Shown here in pieces: positions 13,800 through 21,016 of a stretch of 22,957 bases of DNA (the stretch's first letter is position 1; every line of letters starts with the position of its first letter). Source of the DNA: a virus. The stretch spans positions 1 to 22,957 of the IMG/VR virus record IMGVR_UViG_3300042368_000371; one strand, written 5' to 3'. The notes under the pieces were generated by a model. The model saw only the letters and a program-made list of their open reading frames with translations, did not search any database and had not been told where the DNA came from. Position numbers and translations under genes: made by a program.

Positions 13800-13829
13800 T
13801 TGAGATTGTGGGAAATAGTGTGGTAAGAT
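13800..13829 (+). promoter_or_regulatory. Extended -10 promoter candidate
   Basis: TTGAGA (13800-13805) and TAAGAT (13824-13829) are separated by 18 bp, and TGG directly precedes the -10, giving an extended -10 element. It lies in the short gap before the gene at 13865, whose ribosome binding site is GGAG. It would start a second rightward unit of small genes. Confidence 0.45.
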
Positions 13830-13864
13830 GTGGGCATCGCAACAACCAAACCGGAGTAACCGAC

Positions 13865-14131
13865 ATGGCAAATGACTACAACGACATGACAGAAACCTAT
13901 ATCGGCACAGGCCGTAAGGACAGCAAAGGCCGAGAAGTTGGCTGGGTTGTCGGCCTGAACAACAACGGCACAACCTTTGCCGCTTGGGTGCAAAACGCAC
14001 GCAAAGTTAACGGCGAATGGAAAGAGTTTGGCGTGCAGCAACGCAGCAGATCTTTCCCATCTCAGGCCACAGCAACTGCCTGGGCTTATGCAACCGCCCA
14101 AGTTCGCCGCCACAAATTTCTGACAGCTTAA
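13865..14131 (+). CDS. Hypothetical small beta-rich phage protein
   Basis: This 88-residue protein begins MANDYNDMTETYIGTGRKDS and contains VGWVVGLNNNGTTFAAWVQN and GVQQRSRSFPSQATATAWAY. Alternating strands and a C-terminal helix suggest a small mixed fold. No signal peptide, membrane segment or known motif is seen. ATG at 13865 is preferred because GGAG lies 8 bases upstream; an in-frame ATG at 13796 overlaps the promoter candidate and is rejected. It is the first gene after the extended -10 promoter and is followed by a hairpin. The function is unknown. Confidence 0.7.
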   Translation: MANDYNDMTETYIGTGRKDSKGREVGWVVGLNNNGTTFAAWVQNARKVNGEWKEFGVQQRSRSFPSQATATAWAYATAQVRRHKFLTA

Positions 14132-14137
14132 TCAACC

Positions 14138-14152
14138 GGGGCCACTGGCCCC
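14138..14152. other. Small GC-rich hairpin between genes
   Basis: GGGGCC (14138-14143) and GGCCCC (14147-14152) form a perfect 6-bp stem with a 3-base loop. No T-run follows, so it is more likely an mRNA end-stabilising or processing hairpin, or a weak pause site, than a full terminator. It sits 18 bases before the next start. Confidence 0.35.
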
Positions 14153-14170
14153 ACCTTTCAGGAGAATGAC

Positions 14171-14329
14171 ATGAAGAATTACACAACACCCCGTAACTTT
14201 GCAGACTGCACCTGGGTGCAGGGATATGGCCGCACAGAGCCGCTTTGGGAGCGAGTGGCTGGTTATGCCCTGGCTTTCGCAATTGGTGTCGGCATGGCCG
14301 CTTGCCTGTTCTTTGGATTGTCAGCATGA
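14171..14329 (+). CDS. Small single-span membrane protein
   Basis: This 52-residue protein (MKNYTTPRNFADCTWVQGYG at the N-terminus) has one hydrophobic segment, VAGYALAFAIGVGMAACLFF, over residues about 29-48, and a four-residue tail. The N-terminus carries one cysteine and charged residues and is probably cytoplasmic. AGGAG lies 7 bases upstream of ATG 14171, and its stop overlaps the next start by ATGA. Small phage inner-membrane proteins of this type can act in superinfection exclusion, host inhibition or lysis control, but nothing in the sequence selects one of these. Confidence 0.7.
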   Translation: MKNYTTPRNFADCTWVQGYGRTEPLWERVAGYALAFAIGVGMAACLFFGLSA

Positions 14330-14628
14330 GCTGCATGAACACCCAAATGATGAACAGCCGCCAAGATGATGAGGACAGAGCCGAGAGCCTGGCCTTTGCA
14401 ATCGAGGCGCGAGCTGCTGAACTGCTGACGCATGGCGAGGCGTGCGACCCGTTTGATGGGGTGAACATCTGCGAAGCGCTGGACGAGTCGAGCGCGAATG
14501 AGAAGATCGTCTTGGGCAAGGTGCTGTCTGAGCGCAAGTTCGATCAAGTGGGCATCCTGGTGATGAGTATCAGCCAGGCTTATTGGGCAAAGATGGCCGA
14601 CGAGATGGCCGAGAGGGAGTTGACATGA
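14326..14628 (+). CDS. Hypothetical phage protein
   Basis: This 100-residue acidic, helical protein begins MSCMNTQMMNSRQDDEDRAE and contains ESLAFAIEARAAELLTHGEA and FDQVGILVMSISQAYWAKMA. No catalytic or membrane motif is visible. ATG at 14326 gives the ATGA overlap; an earlier in-frame start at 14245 would overlap the membrane-protein gene by more than 80 bp and is rejected. The next gene overlaps its stop by 4 bp. The function is not recognised; it may be a small regulatory or structural adaptor. Confidence 0.7.
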   Translation: MSCMNTQMMNSRQDDEDRAESLAFAIEARAAELLTHGEACDPFDGVNICEALDESSANEKIVLGKVLSERKFDQVGILVMSISQAYWAKMADEMAERELT

Positions 14629-14846
14629 TCCGTGAAATGTACAGCTGGGTGCAGAATTTATATGCGCCACCAAGCGCCGAGACACTTGCGCTGCGTGAGC
14701 TTGAAGAATCACGCCGTGAACTGTTGAAGTCTCAGGCGCATCAAGAATACACCGCCAAGATGGTTGAGTACCACCAAGGAAAGATTACTCGCTTGAGCAA
14801 GTTTCTTAAAGCGTCCATGAAAGAACAAGACAAGGAGCAAGCATGA
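14625..14846 (+). CDS. Small coiled-coil hypothetical protein
   Basis: This 73-residue protein (MIREMYSWVQNLYAPPSAET) becomes strongly helical from residue 20 on: LALRELEESRRELLKSQAHQ and EYTAKMVEYHQGKITRLSKF. The regular pattern of leucines and charges indicates a coiled coil. Small proteins of this form are common in phage accessory operons, but no function is known to me. It is linked by ATGA overlaps at both ends. Confidence 0.7.
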   Translation: MIREMYSWVQNLYAPPSAETLALRELEESRRELLKSQAHQEYTAKMVEYHQGKITRLSKFLKASMKEQDKEQA

Positions 14847-15295
14847 TCTGCAATGAATGTGAAAACGTAGCGCACTGCACAAAACATGGCTGTGTGCCGA
14901 AGCAGCCAGCACCTGTGCAGGAGCCTTACGCATGGCATTACAAAAATGCTGCTGGTGTTTCTGCTTGGCATTTCGGGCCATCAAGAATGTTTGATGCTGA
15001 TTTGGAAGCCTCAAAAATGTGGCCGAGAACACATCAATTGATCCCTGTTTACACAGAAAACAGACGTTCAATCTCGGACTGTGAAGAACTAGCGGCACTT
15101 GGCTGGCAAGCCATTACTTGTCCAAGCTGTGGAAATGTTGGAGCAAGAGGCTATCCAAGAAACGCCGCCCCACCCGCACAGCCAGCCGTGCCCGATGCGT
15201 TTGGAACGCGAGAGGGTGAGCACCCCGAGTACATCCAAGGCTGGAACGATTGCAGGGCAGAGATGTTGAGCATGAGAAAGCGAGTGAAACCATGA
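14843..15295 (+). CDS. Cysteine-rich hypothetical protein with two putative metal sites
   Basis: This 150-residue protein begins MICNECENVAHCTKHGC, giving five Cys/His-rich positions that look like a zinc site. The middle part (EPYAWHYKNAAGVSAWHFGP, LIPVYTENR) resembles a beta-hairpin module repeated in many phage accessory proteins. A CPSCG motif (ITCPSCGNVGARG) follows, with a C-terminal segment FGTREGEHPEYIQGWNDCRA. This mosaic of small modules is typical of variable phage genes. Base composition here is lower in GC than in the recombination genes, hinting at a separate origin. Start and stop overlap both neighbours by ATGA. The function is unknown. Confidence 0.7.
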   Translation: MICNECENVAHCTKHGCVPKQPAPVQEPYAWHYKNAAGVSAWHFGPSRMFDADLEASKMWPRTHQLIPVYTENRRSISDCEELAALGWQAITCPSCGNVGARGYPRNAAPPAQPAVPDAFGTREGEHPEYIQGWNDCRAEMLSMRKRVKP

Positions 15296-15504
15296 ACTGC
15301 TGCGACGAGTTTGGGAATTGCAGGCAGGGCCCGAACTGCCCTGTGCGTGTGGCCAAGATCGGGAAGAAGCTGCACGGGCCTGAGCTGTTGCCGCAGTCTG
15401 TGTGGCGGTACATGCTCAGGCGTGTGGCCTGGTGGTTTGTGGTGGGCATCTTGGGGATGCTCTGGCTGGCCTTCTTGGTGGCTTGCGCCGCCGTTTATGC
15501 GTAA
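15292..15504 (+). CDS. Small Cys-motif membrane protein
   Basis: This 70-residue protein starts MNCCDEFGNCRQGPNCPVRV, a four-to-five cysteine motif seen at the N-terminus of many small phage proteins, followed by a basic linker and one membrane segment (WWFVVGILGMLWLAFLVACA, residues about 47-66). The cysteine motif is probably cytoplasmic. It is the last rightward gene and its 3' end overlaps the endolysin gene on the other strand by 10 bp. The function is unknown; membrane-linked host takeover or exclusion is a possibility only. Confidence 0.75.
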   Translation: MNCCDEFGNCRQGPNCPVRVAKIGKKLHGPELLPQSVWRYMLRRVAWWFVVGILGMLWLAFLVACAAVYA

Positions 15505-15932
15505 GGCCTGGTGCCAGCCTTGTCGATGATCAAAGCCTGCCTGCGGGGGCTGGTGTCCACGCTGTTCGGCACGCTGATGTGAGTCCAGCGATCAAACTCG
15601 CGGATGACCTGATCGTAGCCAATGCCACTGGCGACGATGGCCTTGACCACTTGGTCTGGTGTCATACCTGGCACACGGAAGTCGGCAGCGCAGCCGATGC
15701 GGTGCTGGCTTGTGTCCCTGCTGCCCACTGCGTCGTTGACCTTCTTTGTGCGCAGGCCTGACGAGATCATGATGGGCTTGCCGTTCAGCACGACTTTGAC
15801 CTGCTCCAAGAAGTCTGCAAGCCTGGTGAGGTTGGCCAGCTCCTGATCGTTTGGGCTGTTGTCCCAGCCGTTGCGCTCTGCGGTCTCGCTGGCTGTCAGC
15901 TCTTCCAGGTTGAAATGGGGTGTTAAGTTCAT
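15495..15932 (-). CDS. Endolysin, peptidase M15 family
   Basis: This 145-residue protein is an M15_3-type zinc peptidase that cuts peptidoglycan stem peptides. It starts MNLTPHFNLEELTASETAER, the usual opening of this group, and has SSGLRTKKVNDAVG, then SQHRIGCAADFRV with zinc ligands His77 and Asp84, and RWTHISVP with His118. It has no signal peptide or SAR segment, so it should depend on the holin for export. AAGG lies 7 bases before the ATG at 15932, which overlaps the holin stop by ATGA. The 3' end overlaps the opposite-strand gene by 10 bp. It is the last gene of the leftward late unit. Confidence 0.92.
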   Translation of the reverse strand: MNLTPHFNLEELTASETAERNGWDNSPNDQELANLTRLADFLEQVKVVLNGKPIMISSGLRTKKVNDAVGSRDTSQHRIGCAADFRVPGMTPDQVVKAIVASGIGYDQVIREFDRWTHISVPNSVDTSPRRQALIIDKAGTRPYA

Positions 15933-16420
15933 TTTGCTGCCTTTGAAAGAATGTCAGTCTTGGCCTGAGAGCCAGCAGAGCTGCCAAAATAATAGGCGAT
16001 GATGCCGGTCCACGCCGTGCCCAAACTGCCCAGCATCATGAGGATGGCTGGATTGCTGCTGTCGATCTGGTTGAAGAACATCATCACCATGATGCCGAAG
16101 AAGCCGATGGTCACAGCGCCAGCCAATATGGGGGGCATCATTGACCTGGTGGCTGCCTGCATATCCCTGGCTGACTTGCGGTCCTCGACTGCTAGCTTTT
16201 CAAAATTCAGGCCCAGCTCCTGCGCTTGCTTTTGCAACTCGATCTCGGCCAGCTTGACCTGGGCGATCTGATCTGCTGATAGCTTGTTGTTGACGATCAG
16301 GTCTTCAACCTTTGCTTCGTCCACGCCAATGGCTTTGGAGATGGCCGAGACAGCCATGCCTGCCAGTGGGCCACCCATTGCGGTGGCGATTGTCGGTGCG
16401 ATTTGTTTGAGCCAATCCAT
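15929..16420 (-). CDS. Holin, GTA_holin_3TM-like
   Basis: This 163-residue protein looks like the 3TM holin family first noted in gene-transfer agents and many phages. Residues about 8-32 (APTIATAMGGPLAGMAVSAI) form a hydrophobic N-terminal segment, then an amphipathic helical region (VKLAEIELQKQAQELGLNFE), the family motif VEDRKSARDMQAATRS, and two membrane spans at about 94-116 (PPILAGAVTIGFFGIMVMMF) and 125-146 (AILMMLGSLGTAWTGIIAYY). The end SSAGSQAKTDILSKAAK is typical. It would form the inner-membrane lesion that releases the endolysin encoded immediately after it with a 4-bp overlap. AAGGGG lies about 8 bases upstream of the ATG. Confidence 0.85.
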   Translation of the reverse strand: MDWLKQIAPTIATAMGGPLAGMAVSAISKAIGVDEAKVEDLIVNNKLSADQIAQVKLAEIELQKQAQELGLNFEKLAVEDRKSARDMQAATRSMMPPILAGAVTIGFFGIMVMMFFNQIDSSNPAILMMLGSLGTAWTGIIAYYFGSSAGSQAKTDILSKAAK

Positions 16421-16421
16421 A

Positions 16422-17039
16422 TCAATTTCCCCTTTTAGTGAGCATTGCGCTGGCGATCTCCAGCATAAATTTTACCTGTTGAATGTCCTGGGGCTGCTCT
16501 GCCCAGCCGACTGTGATCTGGCCAACAAAACGATGGCTGTCTGGTGGGACGCTGACCCGGCAGGTGTAGGTGACGCCCTTCTCCAAGTACCAAAGCCCGA
16601 CCTCGGACTGCGCGTAGCGGTAATCACTGCACGGGATCTCGTTGGTCATCAGGCGCACCACATCCGAGTTGTTGGCTGTGTTCTGACTGAACAGGCCGAC
16701 GTCGATGTCCTCGATGGCTTTGTCCCTGCCGTCCTTGGTGTAGGCCCGGTACAACACTCGGCTGTTGAACAGCGGGTTGACCTTGAAGATCGCTACCACC
16801 GTTGCATTGGTCTTTTTGAGCAGCATCGAACTAGCGTCATCTGCCCGTGAGGTATTGATCTCTGGCAGCTTCTTGGACTCCTTGTAGGCATCCATCATGA
16901 AGGATTGGTTTTGCCAAAGGAAGTACCCGGCAAAGGCCACCACGCCCATGATGAGGATGGCAAACAGCTTGAACGGCGAGTCCACATACCCGAGCACCTT
17001 GTCCAGGGTGGAGTTGGCGTTCAGCTTCTCTTCGCTCAT
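16422..17039 (-). CDS. Membrane-anchored hypothetical protein of the lysis cluster
   Basis: This 205-residue protein has a short cytoplasmic N-terminus (MSEEKLNANSTLDKVLGYVD), one membrane segment at about 23-43 (KLFAILIMGVVAFAGYFLW) and a large soluble domain probably in the periplasm. The domain has two cysteines (IPCSDYRYA and TYTCRVSVPP) positioned to form a disulfide, and a beta-rich centre (NATVVAIFKVNPLFNSRVLY). No catalytic motif is recognised. It is coupled to the gene before it (ATGA) and ends 1 bp before the holin start, so a role in lysis timing, in a spanin-like function or in superinfection exclusion is reasonable. No lipobox was seen. Confidence 0.75.
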   Translation of the reverse strand: MSEEKLNANSTLDKVLGYVDSPFKLFAILIMGVVAFAGYFLWQNQSFMMDAYKESKKLPEINTSRADDASSMLLKKTNATVVAIFKVNPLFNSRVLYRAYTKDGRDKAIEDIDVGLFSQNTANNSDVVRLMTNEIPCSDYRYAQSEVGLWYLEKGVTYTCRVSVPPDSHRFVGQITVGWAEQPQDIQQVKFMLEIASAMLTKRGN

Positions 17040-17482
17040 CTCAGGTGCAACATGTACAAGACGATGCCGTAGATCAGCAGTGCGGCCAAGACCAGTGAGG
17101 CCATGCCAAGGGCAATGTATTCAACAAGTTGGGCAAGGGCTTCTTTGCGCCGAAGTGCTTCGCGTTCTGCCGCCTCTTTGGCTTCTCTGCGCTGCCTGGC
17201 TGCCTGGGCCTGGAACTTGAGCCAGTCGGTCCACATGCCTGGTCTGCCTGCGTAGACCATGCGCTCGCGCAGATCTTCTTCTTGCTGCCTGAGCTGCTCC
17301 AGCGCCATGAACTCGGTTAAGTCAGAGCCGCCACCCTTCTTGGTGGCGTTCTCTTGAATCTTGGCTTTGTTGTCGAAGTAGTCGAAAACCCGTGATCCGA
17401 GTTGGTGCAGTTCTTTGCCGTTGGCAAGTGCTGCCTTGATGACAGAAAACGCTGCGTTTGCCGCTGCGATCTCAGCCAGCAT
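17036..17482 (-). CDS. Hypothetical membrane protein with C-terminal span
   Basis: This 148-residue protein begins MLAEIAAANAAFSVIKAALA, a hydrophobic-to-amphipathic helix, then HQLGSRVFDYFDNKAKIQEN, a charged helical region (QAQAARQRREAKEAAEREAL) and one C-terminal membrane segment (IALGMASLVLAALLIYGIVL, about 123-142). Proteins of this pattern occur next to lysis genes in aquatic phages, but I know of no assigned function. GAAGG lies about 8 bases upstream of the ATG at 17482. It overlaps the next gene by ATGA. A coiled-coil plus membrane-anchor layout would suit a spanin or a lysis regulator. Confidence 0.75.
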   Translation of the reverse strand: MLAEIAAANAAFSVIKAALANGKELHQLGSRVFDYFDNKAKIQENATKKGGGSDLTEFMALEQLRQQEEDLRERMVYAGRPGMWTDWLKFQAQAARQRREAKEAAEREALRRKEALAQLVEYIALGMASLVLAALLIYGIVLYMLHLR

Positions 17483-17485
17483 TGC

Positions 17486-17698
17486 TTATGCCTTCACATG
17501 ACCGGCAATCCACGCGACGACAGCGCCGACCGATGACGCGATGGTCATGCCCATCCAGAAGCCGCCGCGACCTTTGTTGGCCAGCGCAAGCAGCTCCTCG
17601 ACGTTGCGTTCCATCTTGTCCACCTTCTTGTCCATGTCCTGGACTTTCTGCCAAAGCACGCCGTACTTGACCAAATCGATCTCGTTCCCATCCGCCAT
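17486..17698 (-). CDS. Small coiled-coil/TM protein (XhlA- or holin-accessory-like)
   Basis: This 70-residue protein starts MADGNEIDLVKYGVLWQKVQ, continues as a coiled coil (DMDKKVDKMERNVEELLALA) and ends with one membrane segment (FWMGMTIASSVGAVVAWIAG) and a short HVKA tail. The layout resembles hemolysin XhlA-type proteins that assist holins. I chose ATG at 17698 because GGAGG lies 8 bases upstream; the alternative GTG at 17716 adds six residues and has no Shine-Dalgarno of its own beyond the preceding gene's end. It opens a cluster of three membrane proteins before the holin. The function is inferred from layout only. Confidence 0.7.
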   Translation of the reverse strand: MADGNEIDLVKYGVLWQKVQDMDKKVDKMERNVEELLALANKGRGGFWMGMTIASSVGAVVAWIAGHVKA

Positions 17699-17716
17699 GA
17701 TGTCGGCCTCCAACAC

Positions 17717-18070
17717 TTAGATGCCTTGGCCGGGCGTAACGTAGACGGTGGTTCCGGCGGAAGCAAATCCGCTAAAAAAAGTGTCCTTGTTGAATCGGAT
17801 GATCTCGACTGCTCCAGGCAACAGTGGGATAGCCTCTGATGGGCTGCCACCGACTGGAGCAACGGCATTGGCTGTGGCCTCGGCTGCGGTTGCTCCTGTG
17901 CCAATAAAAACTGTGTTGACACCACCATTGACAAAGCGATATTGGCCTGCGCTTTGCGGGTCAAACTTTGTGAAAACTGGGGCTTGGATGCCTGCTGGAG
18001 CTGTTGCAGCTGCTGCGACAGCAATGGTGTTGCCGAGTGGTGTGAAAGAAATTTGCGAGTTAGTGGCCAT
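17717..18070 (-). CDS. Small beta-rich probable virion protein
   Basis: This 117-residue protein begins MATNSQISFTPLGNTIAVAA and is rich in Ala, Thr, Gly and Val, with QYRFVNGGVNTVFIGTGATA and FSGFASAGTTVYVTPGQGI. The alternating small and hydrophobic residues suggest a compact beta sandwich. It has no signal peptide, membrane segment or enzyme motif. Its location between tail genes and lysis genes, and its composition, fit a minor virion or decoration protein. AAGGAG lies 5 bases before the ATG at 18070, which is 9 bp after the previous stop. No family is recognised. Confidence 0.7.
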   Translation of the reverse strand: MATNSQISFTPLGNTIAVAAAATAPAGIQAPVFTKFDPQSAGQYRFVNGGVNTVFIGTGATAAEATANAVAPVGGSPSEAIPLLPGAVEIIRFNKDTFFSGFASAGTTVYVTPGQGI

Positions 18071-18079
18071 GATGACTCC

Positions 18080-19228
18080 TTAAGGAAGAATTCGTTTATT
18101 TTTGCGTCGAGTATAAATACAACGACCGATTTGAAGGGAAAAATCCCATCCTAAATTGTTGCCTGCATCCACATTGTTGTTGGTGGTGTAAGCGTTCCAA
18201 GTTGCTCCGCCAATGGCGCTGATGTCTTTGATGGTTAAATTGTTGGCGTTGACGGTTCCGCCAGATTGCGACAATATTGCTTGCACGCCAGCAGATGTTG
18301 ATTGCAAAAACTTTTGATTCGAGCTACTAGTGGCAAACGCCCCCACTGTGCTGGTCACACCCGCTTTGAGTTGCACAGTGCCATCGGTAAGCGTAAAAGT
18401 TCTGCTCGATCCTTGTGTCAGCGCATCTTGAAACGCAAACGTGCCCCCGATGCCGTTACAAAGAATTGGCGTATCGACTGTAATTCCGTTTGTTGTGATC
18501 TGTTGGACACCGGATGTCCCAGCCAGTCGAAAATTAGCGGTTCCACTAATGGTCATTCCAGAATCAAAAGTCAGGTTGCCATAAATAAACCTACCAACAG
18601 CAGACGCTATGGATGCACCTTTGTACCCGGTGTAATTCAGATTAAGGAAGTGCCCGCCAACATCAACAATATCGGTTCCTGCTGTGATGTTTACTGTTAC
18701 GGCTGTAGCTGACGAGCCGCCAGCAGTATTGCCAGCACGTATTATCCGCGTTCCTACCGAGCCAGAATAAGTGCAATTGAATGTTGGCGTTCCAGAATAC
18801 ACAAACCCAGTTATTGTATTCATACCTAATACGCCAGCAAAACTATTACCGGTTACTGTGATATTACCAGTGCCAAAATTTATGGTTCGGACGTTTGTGT
18901 TACTTGATGCAAATCGACCAACAGTAAGAGTATTGTTGTTAAGTGTTAATGTGCCTGATGTAAGCGTAAAGTTGTTTGACTGAACAGCGAGTGTTGCGTT
19001 GCCACTTAGGCTTAATGTTATGTCAGACTTGTCAACAGTTGTAGCGCCAGTGGCCGCTGTTGAAGCAATGGTAACCGTAGCCGCCGTGCCAGAGTTAGCG
19101 TCAAAAAACACTACATCTGCGGTTGTGGGCGCAGAAACACCGCCAGCGCCGCCCGATGTAGCCGCCCAGTTGGTAGTGGAACTTGCGTCCCAAGTTCCAG
19201 AGCCACCCACCCAAAATCTGTTTGCCAT
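18080..19228 (-). CDS. Beta-helix-like probable virion/tail protein
   Basis: This 382-residue protein opens MANRFWVGGSGTWDASSTTN, a motif common to many phage and metagenomic virion-associated proteins, followed by WAATSGGAGGVSAPTTADVV. Residues about 50-330 are dense in Thr, Asn, Gly and Val with repeating short strands (LTLNNNTLTVGRF, GNITVTGNSFAGV, GTVNANNLTIKDI), which fits a right-handed beta-helix or stacked beta structure. It ends with a short, strikingly basic tail (CIYTRRKNKRILP). It lacks the head-binding anchor of the two tailspikes, so it may be an accessory fibre or decoration. Base composition is clearly more AT-rich than the terminase and recombination genes. AAGGA precedes the ATG at 19228. 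Confidence 0.75.
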   Translation of the reverse strand: MANRFWVGGSGTWDASSTTNWAATSGGAGGVSAPTTADVVFFDANSGTAATVTIASTAATGATTVDKSDITLSLSGNATLAVQSNNFTLTSGTLTLNNNTLTVGRFASSNTNVRTINFGTGNITVTGNSFAGVLGMNTITGFVYSGTPTFNCTYSGSVGTRIIRAGNTAGGSSATAVTVNITAGTDIVDVGGHFLNLNYTGYKGASIASAVGRFIYGNLTFDSGMTISGTANFRLAGTSGVQQITTNGITVDTPILCNGIGGTFAFQDALTQGSSRTFTLTDGTVQLKAGVTSTVGAFATSSSNQKFLQSTSAGVQAILSQSGGTVNANNLTIKDISAIGGATWNAYTTNNNVDAGNNLGWDFSLQIGRCIYTRRKNKRILP

Positions 19229-19237
19229 AATTGTTCC

Positions 19238-20998
19238 TTAGAAGTACGCAACTTCTTTCCAGCGGTCATCTCTGGAGCTGTAGGTTAACCACAATTCGTC
19301 TGTGTCAGTCACGACTCTAGTTGCCGCATTGAGGTCTATTCCTTTGTTGTTAGTACCGTTTGCAGTACCACTTATATATGTGATAGTTTCACCTGCTTTG
19401 GCGTAAATACGAACAATTTGACCGGGGGGAAAGTTATTAAGAAAGTTGATACGGGTTACGCTATCCAATGGCGCGGTATCTGACTGTGCCTCAATTTGAA
19501 CTAAATTTGAAACAATTTCAGGCACGGTTCCTGTGCTTATTACCAATACGCTGGGAACGTTATTGGGGATTAACGCAAAATCAAAAGGAGTTCCCCCTGT
19601 TCCAAGATACTCAACACCGTCAATAAAATACCGCGATGTTTGGGACTGACAAGTCACAAGTTTTGTTGATCCGGTTGTTGACGCAGTGGCAAAGTCTCCT
19701 TGGAAATCAAGAACGGACGCAGGGACCGTAAAAGAAACTGCCTGTGGAACGCCATAAGTGCCGGAAAAAATTCTCGGTGTGTATACGCGATGAGATACAG
19801 TGTTCCCCGAAAACAAAATGCTGTTTGTTAATGACGAAAAATATGGATGGTCAAATGTATATCTATTTCCAGCAGCAAAAATACCACCCGTTGGCGTTGC
19901 ACTGGCAACTCTTGGTGAACCACCAGACGTTACAGAATTTGCATACTGTTGATCTTCAACATCAATAATGTCAAAAATTGCGCCATTGACAACAATATAT
20001 ATCTGATGGTTAGTAATTCGAACTGCGCTGTTCCATGCACAACCAAGTGCTTGAAAGTTCATCGCATATAATTGTTGGGGGGAGTTGGTTTGCCCAGGCG
20101 CTCCTACAACAAGGGCGTTACCGCCGCACTCAAGGGCACGGACATTAAACAAAGACCAGTGAAATGGTGCGCCGCCTATATTTGTTGCTCCACTGGTTGT
20201 TCCATCGTCAAACACATACCCGTGCCGCTTGGAGTCTTGCACGGTTACTTGATGGTACTCACTGAGTTCACAACCATACCGAGAATTCAGACCGTCCGTG
20301 GGCTGTTGAAAAATGTAGACATCTTCAAGCCACTGGCGCGAAAGAACTACCGCAGCACCAGCAGGCGTGTCGTCCCCGCCCATGAGAATTCCGTGGCCCG
20401 TGGTCGTAGTGGCTGCGTATCTGGTTGGCGTTGACCTAAAAGCAACGCCGATAATTTTTGGGCTACGTTGTTTGATTTGCAAAACGGGACCGCTGGTGTG
20501 CGATCCCAGAATTACAGTTTTGCTTGTGTGCCCACCATCACCATTTAGAGTTTGGTTTCCTCTGTTAAAGATTAAAGGACTGCTGGTCAAATAATTGCCA
20601 GAAGGCATGTACACGCTGACCGATGCGTCAATGGCTGCCTGAATCGCAGCAGTGTCATCCGTTACCCCATCACCAACAGCGCCAAAGTCTTTGACGTTGA
20701 CTGGATCAGAATCAATTACCAATAGGTCATCATATAAAACGCTACCATTCCTGTTTGTTACTTTGATGGAATAGCTGGGAGTTGTATAGATCTGACCTAT
20801 TGAAGTTCCGTTGAGTGGATAGCCTCCGCGAGTCCTAATTGGCTGCGTGGCTGGCTGTGTAAATGCTTGATCCCAATAGGCTTGTTTCTGGTTTGTCACT
20901 GGGTCAAGATTTGACTGGCCAATCCAAACGTAGCCAGCCTCGAGGGGCTGGCCATCAATGTCGTTGAAGATCGGGAAGGCTGTAGAGATTGCAGTCAT
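19238..20998 (-). CDS. Tailspike 2: P22-like head-binding anchor plus pectate-lyase-type beta-helix
   Basis: This 586-residue protein begins [20 protein letters not shown] and carries a P22-tailspike-like head-binding domain over residues 1-95 ([34 protein letters not shown]). Directly after it, [20 protein letters not shown] at about 101-120 starts a pectate-lyase-3/Gly28-type right-handed beta-helix that would bind and cut or deacetylate host surface polysaccharide. The C-terminal region (about 440-586) is beta-rich and ends [22 protein letters not shown] lies 6 bases upstream of the ATG. It is a paralogue of the neighbouring tailspike in the first 120 residues only. Catalytic residues cannot be chosen by eye, and the sugar target is unknown. 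Base composition is AT-rich. Confidence 0.88.
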   Translation of the reverse strand: MTAISTAFPIFNDIDGQPLEAGYVWIGQSNLDPVTNQKQAYWDQAFTQPATQPIRTRGGYPLNGTSIGQIYTTPSYSIKVTNRNGSVLYDDLLVIDSDPVNVKDFGAVGDGVTDDTAAIQAAIDASVSVYMPSGNYLTSSPLIFNRGNQTLNGDGGHTSKTVILGSHTSGPVLQIKQRSPKIIGVAFRSTPTRYAATTTTGHGILMGGDDTPAGAAVVLSRQWLEDVYIFQQPTDGLNSRYGCELSEYHQVTVQDSKRHGYVFDDGTTSGATNIGGAPFHWSLFNVRALECGGNALVVGAPGQTNSPQQLYAMNFQALGCAWNSAVRITNHQIYIVVNGAIFDIIDVEDQQYANSVTSGGSPRVASATPTGGIFAAGNRYTFDHPYFSSLTNSILFSGNTVSHRVYTPRIFSGTYGVPQAVSFTVPASVLDFQGDFATASTTGSTKLVTCQSQTSRYFIDGVEYLGTGGTPFDFALIPNNVPSVLVISTGTVPEIVSNLVQIEAQSDTAPLDSVTRINFLNNFPPGQIVRIYAKAGETITYISGTANGTNNKGIDLNAATRVVTDTDELWLTYSSRDDRWKEVAYF

Positions 20999-21016
20999 TT
21001 TTAACTCCTGTTCCGA

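Noticed and set aside
15592-15987. Embedded minus-strand frame inside the endolysin as a nested Rz1-like lipoprotein
   Set aside because: It has no lipobox, no signal peptide and an Arg/Gln-rich product, so it looks like a frame shadow.
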